Assembly: GCA_964609695.1 (NCBI GenBank)
Contig: CAZSSP010000004.1
Location: 124,001 to 188,000 of the forward strand
Direction: 5' to 3'
Origin: JAGNHS01 sp964609695
GTDB lineage: Bacteria > Bdellovibrionota > UBA2428
Length of the DNA stretch: 64,000 nt
The position numbers and the translations under genes were made by a program. The notes under the pieces were generated by a model. The model searched no databases. It had not been told where the DNA came from and saw only the letters and a list, made by a program, of their open reading frames with translations. Below are positions 17,459 through 24,282 of this stretch, in pieces (the stretch's first letter is position 1; each line of letters begins with the position of its first letter).

Positions 17459-18610
17459 GTGGATAAGTTTTGGACTTTTGCATTAGTTGTTTATGCGATT
17501 GGTGTTGGTTGTAGCCAATCTCTAATGTCTGCTGGAGGAACTTTGATTTCTTTAGCTTCATTATGGGGTTTGCTTTTCAAGCTTCCAAAAGAATCCTACT
17601 CAAAAAAACTTTGTTTATTAGTTGCTGCTTGGGTTTTCTATTCATTTGTAAATCACTTAGTTCGTGGCTGGGGGCCCTACACTTCAGAAGCCTTAAAGAA
17701 TATGCCGCTTTTTTTAGTTTTAATTTATCCTTTAGTGGGACTTAAGCCTAAAGAACATTCTTTAGCTTTGATTTTTTCATTTTACTCAGGGGCAGTTTTG
17801 ACCAGTGTTTTATATTCCTCGTATCAGTTTTTTTATTTGAAATATTATGGGATGGGCTTTTTTCACAATCAAATATATTTTGCTTATAATTTACTTCCAG
17901 GATTTTTCTTTTTTTCAGAACTTAGTGTTAAGGAATGTCGAATAGACTTCTGGAAACCTCTTTATTCACGCATTTTGGTGGCCATTATATTTTTGGGAAT
18001 TTTTACAACAAACAACAGAATGAGCTCATTAATAGTTTTTCTTTATATATTATTTAGAGCTCTTCCATGGGTGTATAGAAGGTGGGGAGCTAAAACGCTC
18101 GCTTTAGTTTCACTACTTTTATTTGGGTTTTTTATAGCCATTTATTTTTTAAATCCTTTTGTTTACGATAAAATTTCTCAAACTATGATGGGATTAAAAG
18201 ATGTCAGTGTTAAATCTCGACTCTTTGCATGGACAGAGAATTGGAAGCTGTTTTTAGAGCATCCCTTCTTTGGTGTAGGTTTTTCTAATAATGCTTTAGA
18301 CTCTTCCAATTTTACAGATTTTCAAGGTCATTTAATTCCAGGTAGAGCCATTTATGCGCATAGCATTTATTTTCAACACTTGGCAGATTCAGGATTCATC
18401 GGCGCTCTACTTTTGTTTGGATCATTAGTTATGCTCATGTTTTATAATTCTATAAGTCTTATAGTGGTGGGTGGAATTTTATTTGCTGGAATTACTGAAA
18501 ATATATTTAATAATTCTAAACCCTTTCATGCATTTCTATTTTTTACACTTCTATCCCTATGTATGGAGTCTACTCGGTTAAGGCGCACTCGTTCCGCAGG
18601 TGGGCGCTAG
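17459..18610 (+). CDS. O-antigen ligase/polymerase family membrane protein
   Basis: 383 residues with about ten hydrophobic segments. The Wzy_C-type signature is visible: Arg in SRLFAWTENWKLFLEHPFFG, directly followed by GVGFSNN, and later HSIYFQHLADSGFIGALLL, the His-containing periplasmic loop and following helix of the WaaL/Wzy/PglL superfamily. These enzymes join undecaprenyl-linked sugar chains to lipid A core, to each other or to protein. No glycosyltransferase genes are nearby, so substrate and exact class cannot be told. The start is GTG at 17459. It converges on the penicillin-binding protein gene, overlapping its 3' end by 33 bases. Confidence 0.85.
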   Translation: MDKFWTFALVVYAIGVGCSQSLMSAGGTLISLASLWGLLFKLPKESYSKKLCLLVAAWVFYSFVNHLVRGWGPYTSEALKNMPLFLVLIYPLVGLKPKEHSLALIFSFYSGAVLTSVLYSSYQFFYLKYYGMGFFHNQIYFAYNLLPGFFFFSELSVKECRIDFWKPLYSRILVAIIFLGIFTTNNRMSSLIVFLYILFRALPWVYRRWGAKTLALVSLLLFGFFIAIYFLNPFVYDKISQTMMGLKDVSVKSRLFAWTENWKLFLEHPFFGVGFSNNALDSSNFTDFQGHLIPGRAIYAHSIYFQHLADSGFIGALLLFGSLVMLMFYNSISLIVVGGILFAGITENIFNNSKPFHAFLFFTLLSLCMESTRLRRTRSAGGR

Positions 18611-20656
18611 CCGATCTTTTAGAAATAATTCGTAATATATTTTTCGGTCTTTAAATGTAGTTTCAAAGGGCAAGCCATTGTTGGAAATAATATTAGGAAA
18701 TTCATTTTTAAATTCATCTTCAGCTAGGCCGCCCATATGGCAAAAGCCACTTCGATCATAGGGGTACCAATCGACGCCTTCGGGTTTTGGCCAATTCCAA
18801 GCGGCGCCATTGTTTTTAGTGGATTCTTTAATCACGAGCGGAGATACAATTTTTAGTGCACCAGTAGCACCGGTGAAATTTGTCACTTTGGCATCGTCTC
18901 GTCCGATCCAACCTAAAACAACAAGGTCTGGAGAAAGAGCTACGTACCATGAATCTTTTTTGTCGCCACTAGTTCCTGTTTTCCCGGCCCAAGTCTGTTG
19001 GATTGGAAGTTGTGAACCTAAAGATTGCGAGGTGCCTCTTCTTAGGGCCCCTTCAAGTGCGCTCAATAAAATTCTTGCAGATTTTTGTCCGTATGGATTC
19101 TCTACACTTGTGGTAGCTTCAGTTTTTTCAAAATGTAGAGAACATTCAAGGTCGGGGGCATTTTGTGAGAGTCCGAGGGCTTGTCTAACTAATTTAGAAT
19201 ATGCCAGCAAAACATCCCAAGGTCTTTGTTCCACTGTTCCCAGAAGTGCGGAGGGTAAAGCTTGTTCAGGAGAAATTTTTAATCCCATGGCTCTGGGTAT
19301 TTCAAAAAAATCATTAAGGCGTCCTGAGGGTTGACGTTCAAAGAATATTCTAAGTATGGGGATGTTAAGAGATTGCTCTAAGGCTTCTCGGAGAGTCACG
19401 TCTCCTCTATATTTTTTATCATAATTTTCTGGCGACCATTGGCCGCGACCATCATCGAAGGACCATTCGAGAGGACGGTCTTCAAGTTTAGAGCCTAGGT
19501 TAAGTGACTCACCGTCTTTTTCTAGAAGGTTTAGTATTTCTAATGGCTTCATGAGCGATCCAATTGAGCGTGTGCTTTGACGAATTCTGTCTAATTGCGT
19601 GACACGGTAATCGGTTCCTCCCGCATAAACTTTTATCGCACACGATTTTGGATCGGCAGCCACAAGTAGGCCCTGTTCCGCAGTATTAGAGTTAGAGAAG
19701 TTTTTTAAATTTTCTTCAGCGCTTTGTTGTAGGTCTAGATTTAGAGCGAGCTTGATATCGAAACCACCTTTTAAAATTTCCTTTTCATCTCGATCTTCTA
19801 ATAATTTTTCTCGAAGGGCATCGACGAGGTAATAGGCGCGTGTGGGCCCTAAAAACTTATTGGGAGGAGGCAGCGGTTTTCTATTCGCTTCTTCATATTC
19901 ATCATCGAGAATGATTTTGTGTTCTAATAAATGTTTTAAAACTCTTGATCTTCTTTTTATAGCTCGATCAGGATGCTTCCAAGGCGAGTAATATCCGGGA
20001 CTGGCAATGACGGCAGCTAGGAGCGCGATTTCGTGGAGTTCCAATTCAGCTAGAGGCTTGTTGAAATAATATTCGGCGGCTCGACCAACGCCGTGGACCT
20101 CAAGGGGGCCTAATTGGCCTAAGTAAATTTCATTAATATAAGCTTCAAGAATTTCATCTTTGCTGAATCTCTTTTCTACTAGGCCCGCTAAAACAATTTC
20201 TGTAAATTTTCTTTTAAATGTACGTTCCGGAGAAAGAAAAATATTTTTTACAAGTTGCTGAGTAATGGTGCTTCCGCCGCCTTGAGAAAATCTTAAAGTT
20301 CTTAATACCGCGAAGCCAGCTCTGAGAATTCCCCAAATATCAAAACCATCGTGAGAAAGAAAACGAGGATCTTCTAAAACGACAATGGATTGAATGAGCA
20401 TAGGAGGGACGTCTGGAAGTGAAACGGGTTTGCGCTCTTCAAGGCGTCCAGAGGTTAATGAAGCAATCCATTGTTTTTCTCCGGCAGAGTTTTCTGCGAG
20501 AATTCGAATAGAGCCAATTTCTTGACGTTCTTTTATTCGTGGTTCAATAAGAGGAGCCCATTCTCTATCGATTTGAAAAATCCAGAAGCTAGAAAAAATT
20601 AAAATGCTTAAGAGTGTTCCTAAAACAAATGCTGAAAAAAATAGGACTGTTTTCAC
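18578..20656 (-). CDS. Bifunctional class A penicillin-binding protein
   Basis: 692 residues, anchored by one N-terminal membrane segment (about residues 5-28). It polymerises and cross-links peptidoglycan. The glycosyltransferase domain (GT51) has catalytic Glu95 in VVLEDPRFLSHDGFD and the motif GGGSTITQQLVKN. The transpeptidase domain has Ser367-x-x-Lys370 (SLMK), Ser-Leu-Asn at 429-431 and Lys-Thr-Gly at 559-561. The order and spacing are of the PBP1A/1B group, though it is shorter than E. coli PBP1b (844). The C-terminus includes a Cys-containing segment (GFCHMGG ... APTCGTSAP), perhaps forming a disulfide. The start is GTG at 20656. Confidence 0.94.
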   Translation of the reverse strand: MKTVLFFSAFVLGTLLSILIFSSFWIFQIDREWAPLIEPRIKERQEIGSIRILAENSAGEKQWIASLTSGRLEERKPVSLPDVPPMLIQSIVVLEDPRFLSHDGFDIWGILRAGFAVLRTLRFSQGGGSTITQQLVKNIFLSPERTFKRKFTEIVLAGLVEKRFSKDEILEAYINEIYLGQLGPLEVHGVGRAAEYYFNKPLAELELHEIALLAAVIASPGYYSPWKHPDRAIKRRSRVLKHLLEHKIILDDEYEEANRKPLPPPNKFLGPTRAYYLVDALREKLLEDRDEKEILKGGFDIKLALNLDLQQSAEENLKNFSNSNTAEQGLLVAADPKSCAIKVYAGGTDYRVTQLDRIRQSTRSIGSLMKPLEILNLLEKDGESLNLGSKLEDRPLEWSFDDGRGQWSPENYDKKYRGDVTLREALEQSLNIPILRIFFERQPSGRLNDFFEIPRAMGLKISPEQALPSALLGTVEQRPWDVLLAYSKLVRQALGLSQNAPDLECSLHFEKTEATTSVENPYGQKSARILLSALEGALRRGTSQSLGSQLPIQQTWAGKTGTSGDKKDSWYVALSPDLVVLGWIGRDDAKVTNFTGATGALKIVSPLVIKESTKNNGAAWNWPKPEGVDWYPYDRSGFCHMGGLAEDEFKNEFPNIISNNGLPFETTFKDRKIYYELFLKDRLAPTCGTSAP

Positions 20657-20722
20657 AGCGTCAATAATAACTCAGATTAACGCGTTGTGGGTATGGCCAT
20701 ACACATAGGGCAACATATATTA

Positions 20723-20751
20723 TTGACATAGGTGATCCCCACCCGTAAGTT
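20723..20751 (+). promoter_or_regulatory. Putative promoter of the 440-residue beta-barrel gene
   Basis: A perfect -35 hexamer TTGACA (20723-20728) is followed after 17 bases by TAAGTT (20746-20751, 3 of 6 to consensus). Transcription would start about 20758, two bases before the ATG at 20760, so the message would be leaderless. The region is divergent with the penicillin-binding protein gene. Confidence 0.35.
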
Positions 20752-20759
20752 TGAGTTCA

Positions 20760-22100
20760 ATGTTAAAAAAAGGCCTCGAGTTTCGGAGACAAATATCATT
20801 CTCCCCCGATATCCTTCGAAGCTCGAGACTTCTTTGCTGTTTTCTCTTTGCGCTATTTATTAAATCAGCAGATTCAGCTTCGTTAAATTTAAGCGGCAAC
20901 TATAGATTTGGTACTAGCATGTACTCCAATCTTGATCTCGATCCCGGAAAACCCGTTGATACTGGAAACACGAGCTCATATTTAGAACACCGATTTTTTC
21001 TTCGTCCAGACGTTGTCGTTGATGAACATTTTACAATTAAGTCTAATTTGAGCTTTCTACAGCTCAGTGATTACCCGTCTTCTTCTACAACAACACCGCC
21101 TCGATTTGGAACTCCTTTGGATTCTTCGGCATCTCAAAGGTCGGGTTCTCAGTTATTAGAAGTTAGAAACCTCTATTTAAATTGGAATCATGATTTTGGA
21201 GTTTTTAAGTTTGGAAGAATGCCCAAACATTGGGGTTTGGGGTTAATTTATGACTCTGGTTCTGATCCCTCTGCGGATTATGGCTCAACCGTCGATGCTA
21301 TTAATTTTCAGTCATTAGTGGGTAGCCTCATATTAAGTGCAGCTTATGAGAAGAATGAGGAATCACATCTCAATACTGACCATGATGATGTTGAAACTTA
21401 TTCCGGCTCTGTTGAATATTTAAACCAAGACGACAGATTTGATACAGGTATTCTTTATGAGAGGACCATTCGTGCTGCAGCAAGCGTGGCTCATCAAGTT
21501 AATAAACATAATAGTTCTCATAATCTTTCTTTTTATCTAAAAAAAGAATGGGAACACTTTAGTTTCGGCAGTGAATTAGCAACAATTTCCTATAACAAAG
21601 AACCTGATGTTGTGGGTGTTTTACAAAAGGCGAAATACAAACCCTCTTCTTTCTTTATTAGCGAAGAATTTGCATATTCTACAAAGAATGGCGCTAATTC
21701 ATTTTTATTCAACAATAATTATCAACCACTGCTTCTCATGTATCGACAAAATTTGGGAGCCTTACTTAACCCACGTCAAGCACGTAAGGGCGGTCCCGTT
21801 GGTGCCGCAATTGCTAAAGGCGATGGTGCTGGTTCTTATTTAGGTGCATTGGGATTTGGTTACGGTTTCAGCCAAGACAAACACATTCTTGATACAAAAA
21901 TTGCATATGCCATGTTGGAAGAGAAGGCCACTAATCCAACAAAGAGTTTAGGGGTGGAGTGGGATGTGAATTTTCTTCAAAGTTGGTATGACAATTTTAA
22001 AACATCATATCAATTTGGAATTCTTTTCCCAGGAAATGCCTTTGGAACAGACACTCGTCCTGGCTGGGGTGTCCAGCTAAGAGGATATTTGGTTTTCTAA
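20760..22100 (+). CDS. Outer-membrane beta-barrel (porin-like) protein
   Basis: 446 residues from the ATG at 20760. A TTG at 20751 would add three residues. A longish signal region (basic start, then LLCCFLFALFIKSADSA) leads to a mature part full of alternating amphipathic strands: LNLSGNYRFGTSMYSNL, HRFFLRPDVVVDEHFTIKSNL, LYLNWNHDFGVFKFGRMPKHWGLG, and the end VQLRGYLVF with a terminal Phe. The FKFGRMPKHWG element resembles the 'GRQ/GRM' strand of porin-like carbohydrate or alginate channels. A promoter with a perfect -35 abuts the start, and a strong terminator follows 85 bases after the stop. No substrate can be named. Confidence 0.85.
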   Translation: MLKKGLEFRRQISFSPDILRSSRLLCCFLFALFIKSADSASLNLSGNYRFGTSMYSNLDLDPGKPVDTGNTSSYLEHRFFLRPDVVVDEHFTIKSNLSFLQLSDYPSSSTTTPPRFGTPLDSSASQRSGSQLLEVRNLYLNWNHDFGVFKFGRMPKHWGLGLIYDSGSDPSADYGSTVDAINFQSLVGSLILSAAYEKNEESHLNTDHDDVETYSGSVEYLNQDDRFDTGILYERTIRAAASVAHQVNKHNSSHNLSFYLKKEWEHFSFGSELATISYNKEPDVVGVLQKAKYKPSSFFISEEFAYSTKNGANSFLFNNNYQPLLLMYRQNLGALLNPRQARKGGPVGAAIAKGDGAGSYLGALGFGYGFSQDKHILDTKIAYAMLEEKATNPTKSLGVEWDVNFLQSWYDNFKTSYQFGILFPGNAFGTDTRPGWGVQLRGYLVF

Positions 22101-22184
22101 GTTTTCACGTCGTCAATGTTTTGGCATCGGCTTGAGCATCAAAGTTTGCACAACGGATTTTTTTCGATGGCGTGAATTATGGGG

Positions 22185-22219
22185 AGGGCGGTGTCAAAAA
22201 CCCGCCCTTCTGTTTTTTT
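22185..22219 (+). terminator. Intrinsic terminator after the porin-like gene
   Basis: A 7-bp GC stem (AGGGCGG at 22185-22191, CCGCCCT at 22202-22208) with a 10-nt loop is followed by TCTG and seven T (22213-22219). The T-run also supplies the first bases of the next promoter's -35 box. Confidence 0.88.
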
Positions 22220-22246
22220 GCAAGTCTTCAAAGCTCGCCTTATCCT
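22218..22246 (+). promoter_or_regulatory. Putative promoter of the exported protein at 22298
   Basis: TTGCAA (22218-22223), 17-base spacer, TATCCT (22241-22246), each 4 of 6 to consensus. The predicted start, about 22253, is at the foot of a perfect hairpin. Terminator and promoter are packed end to end here. Confidence 0.45.
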
Positions 22247-22253
22247 AACACAT

Positions 22254-22271
22254 GAAACCCGTCTGGGTTTC
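22254..22271 (+). promoter_or_regulatory. 5'-UTR hairpin of the exported protein gene
   Basis: A perfect 7-bp stem GAAACCC/GGGTTTC with a 4-nt loop (GTCT) sits at the predicted 5' end of the message, 10 bases before an exceptionally strong Shine-Dalgarno (AGGGAGGG, 22282-22289). No T-run follows, so it is not a terminator. 5'-terminal hairpins of this kind protect some outer-membrane-protein messages from decay; that role is inferred here. Confidence 0.5.
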
Positions 22272-22297
22272 TATCGTACCTAGGGAGGGAGCCCAAA

Positions 22298-22927
22298 ATG
22301 AAATTAAACAACATAGTATTATTAAGTGCACTCGTGCTAGTTGGCGCGACTCAAGCTACGCAATTTGAAATAAGCGCAGCAAAGCAAAATGTTTTTACAC
22401 AACGTTTGCTTCGAGGAATGGATAAGGCGCTAAGACTTAGCGTTCAAGAAGCCTTGTCTAATAGAATTCGATGGCAAGTGGGTGAGTACCATAACATCAA
22501 TATTGAAATGGCGTTTGGAAATGGAACTGGAGTTAAATCAGTAACTCAAGACGTTCCAGAGCAAAATGCACTTTGGTATGTAAATAACATTGAGCTTATG
22601 GGACAAAAGCAAAAAACCGAAGCACTCATGAGTCGTGAAGATGGCCATGTGATTAAGCTCATTGTAAATGGTGAAGAGCAAGATCCTAATCAAGATGAAG
22701 GCGAACTTGAAATTATTGAGCAGTATCAAACTAAGGTCACAGTTCCTGCCGGTTCGTTTGATTGCTTCTATATTAAGGCTAAACAAACATCGAAAGGACA
22801 AGAGCCTCAAGAGTTTGAGGTTTGGATTAATCCAACTGACGTTAATTTAGACGGAATGCTAAAAGTTGTTGTTCAGTCTCAATTTGGGCCTGTTACAATG
22901 ACTCTAACTAAGTTTGGAAAAAAGTAA
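22298..22927 (+). CDS. Exported protein, DUF3108-like
   Basis: 209 residues. The signal peptide MKLNNIVLLSALVLVGATQA is clear. The mature protein is beta-rich. Its C-terminal half (VTVPAGSFDCFYIKAKQT ... EVWINPTDVNLDGMLKVVVQ) has the 'vPaGsFdc ... vWi.p......gLvKv' pattern seen in DUF3108-type periplasmic proteins. The match is by eye. The initiation region is the strongest seen in the window (GGGAGGGAG nine bases before the ATG), with its own promoter and a 5' hairpin, which suggests high expression. A terminator begins 11 bases after the stop and runs across the start of the next gene. Confidence 0.85.
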   Translation: MKLNNIVLLSALVLVGATQATQFEISAAKQNVFTQRLLRGMDKALRLSVQEALSNRIRWQVGEYHNINIEMAFGNGTGVKSVTQDVPEQNALWYVNNIELMGQKQKTEALMSREDGHVIKLIVNGEEQDPNQDEGELEIIEQYQTKVTVPAGSFDCFYIKAKQTSKGQEPQEFEVWINPTDVNLDGMLKVVVQSQFGPVTMTLTKFGKK

Positions 22928-22937
22928 TATCTAGAAT

Positions 22938-22983
22938 AAAGTAGTGCCGGCATGAAAGATTTCTTGCTGGCACTACTTTTTTT
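22938..22983 (+). terminator. Intrinsic terminator overlapping the next gene's start codon
   Basis: Arm AAAGTAGTGCCGGC (22938-22951) pairs with GCTGGCACTACTTT (22966-22979) over 14 bp with one G-U pair. Seven T follow (22977-22983). The 14-nt loop (22952-22965) contains the ATG of the next gene, and the second arm plus T-run encode residues 5-11 of its signal peptide. It ends the message of the 22298 gene and must be bypassed to express the genes at 22952 and 23530. Confidence 0.8.
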
Positions 22984-23533
22984 ATTTGCACCCAGTGCAT
23001 TTTCTTTAGCAGAACAATTATCAACCCCAGAAGCTATTCACTCATCTTTTAAATTTCTTGAATCAGAAGAAGATACTGTCAATCTTGAGAAACTTTCAGC
23101 GCTAGTTTTAGATAAGTACTATACAGAAACAAAACTTTTAGACAGGGTCTTTGCTTTTTACGTTTCTCAAAAAGATCGTAAGAAAGTATTTGATATCGTT
23201 TATATGGTTTCGGTAAAAAACTCCTGCTCTCGAAGTTCTCAGACAAAGAACACTTCGGCTGCTTGTCAGCATTTAAGGTCTTTATGGTTGGATGGATTAT
23301 GGCAACTTCCATTCTACGATACAACATCTGTCATAATCGACGAAGCTAAAGAGAATATTCGTGGAGCTTTATGTGACAAAGCTATTAGCACTTTAGAAGA
23401 GCTTGAAAAGCGAGAGGGTCCTTTGTTGCAATTATTAGAAACTTTAGAAGAGGCTTATCGATGCTTAAAGAGTCCCGATAAGGTACACTACACGCAGAAT
23501 CGTATTGAAAGTTTGAGGGTTTTTGATCTGTGA
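22952..23533 (+). CDS. Exported protein of unknown function
   Basis: 193 residues, not recognised. The signal peptide is MKDFLLALLFLFAPSAFSLA. The mature part is mainly helical with five Cys (a CSRSSQTKNTSAAC pair and later single Cys), which could form disulfides in the periplasm. Two helical stretches, LEKLSALVLDKY and ISTLEELEKREGPLLQLLETLEEAY, look TPR-like in spacing but no repeat consensus is clear. The start codon sits in the loop of a terminator hairpin and there is no Shine-Dalgarno in front of it, so expression is probably low or conditional. The stop overlaps the GTG start of the phosphatidyltransferase gene (GTGA), suggesting coupled translation. Confidence 0.8.
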   Translation: MKDFLLALLFLFAPSAFSLAEQLSTPEAIHSSFKFLESEEDTVNLEKLSALVLDKYYTETKLLDRVFAFYVSQKDRKKVFDIVYMVSVKNSCSRSSQTKNTSAACQHLRSLWLDGLWQLPFYDTTSVIIDEAKENIRGALCDKAISTLEELEKREGPLLQLLETLEEAYRCLKSPDKVHYTQNRIESLRVFDL

Positions 23534-24282
23534 ACGTTGATTTACTTATTATTTTTTTAATGAATGCATTCATTATTGTTATGGCAATCATTTTTGGTGT
23601 TTTTGTATATCCAAAACAAGAACTATCTGAGGAAACAAAGAGACGGTCTAGAAGCTTTGTTAGCAATGCCTTTTTTAGAGAATTTTGGTATTTTCTAATG
23701 GGGCCACTTAAAAGACAATTTATAAAATATGATGTTTCGCCAGATACATTAACGTGGTTTGGTTTTATTTTTTCTGCCTTTTCAGGAATATCCTTTGGAT
23801 TGGGACATTTTGGTTTAGGTGGCTGGTTTGTTATCTTGGCCGCAACTTGTGATATTTATGATGGTCAATTAGCTAGAGCCAAGGGAATTAATAATAAATC
23901 AGGAGCTTTCTTAGATTCAGTATTAGATAGATTGGGCGAATCGTTTATGTTTTGTGGTTTGGCTTGGTATTTTAGAGAAGATGTTCTTTGGTTTTTAGTT
24001 TTATTTATAACTTTTACGGGGTCACAACTCATTAGCTACACTCGCGCTCGAGCTGAAGGATTAGGTTTTGGTGGTGCCAGAGGATTTTTTCAAAGAGCGG
24101 AGAGAATGATTGTTCTTTCCATAGGAACATGTTTATCTCCTGTGTTTGAATATTATTATGCTTCAGGCATGCAAACTATTTATGTAACTCTAGCTTGCAT
24201 GTGTTTGGGTTCCGTACAGACCTCAATTACGAGGTCTGTAAGTATTTATCTAGAAATAAAATCCACTGAAAAGAATTTATAA
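23530..24282 (+). CDS. CDP-alcohol phosphatidyltransferase family protein
   Basis: 250 residues, inner membrane, about six hydrophobic segments. The catalytic CDP-OH-P motif D-x2-DG-x2-AR-x8-G-x3-D-x3-D is complete: Asp108, Asp111 in CDIYDGQLARAKG, then GAFLDSVLD with Asp129 and Asp133. These enzymes transfer a phosphatidyl group from CDP-diacylglycerol to an alcohol (glycerol-phosphate, inositol-phosphate, serine or another lipid). The substrate cannot be read from the motif. The extra N-terminal membrane segment (residues 4-27) and the HFGLGGWFVIL context are nearer to uncharacterised PgsA-like members than to standard PgsA. The start is GTG, overlapping the upstream stop. It converges on the S9A peptidase gene with six bases of overlap. 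Confidence 0.9.
   Translation: MNVDLLIIFLMNAFIIVMAIIFGVFVYPKQELSEETKRRSRSFVSNAFFREFWYFLMGPLKRQFIKYDVSPDTLTWFGFIFSAFSGISFGLGHFGLGGWFVILAATCDIYDGQLARAKGINNKSGAFLDSVLDRLGESFMFCGLAWYFREDVLWFLVLFITFTGSQLISYTRARAEGLGFGGARGFFQRAERMIVLSIGTCLSPVFEYYYASGMQTIYVTLACMCLGSVQTSITRSVSIYLEIKSTEKNL
24215..24240. repeat. Perfect 10-bp inverted repeat at a convergent gene end
   Basis: TACAGACCTC (24215-24224) and GAGGTCTGTA (24231-24240) form a perfect stem with a 6-nt loop, within the last codons of the phosphatidyltransferase gene and about 37 bases past the stop of the S9A gene on the other strand. No T-run follows on either strand. It may block 3' decay or contribute to termination in both directions. Confidence 0.5.
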
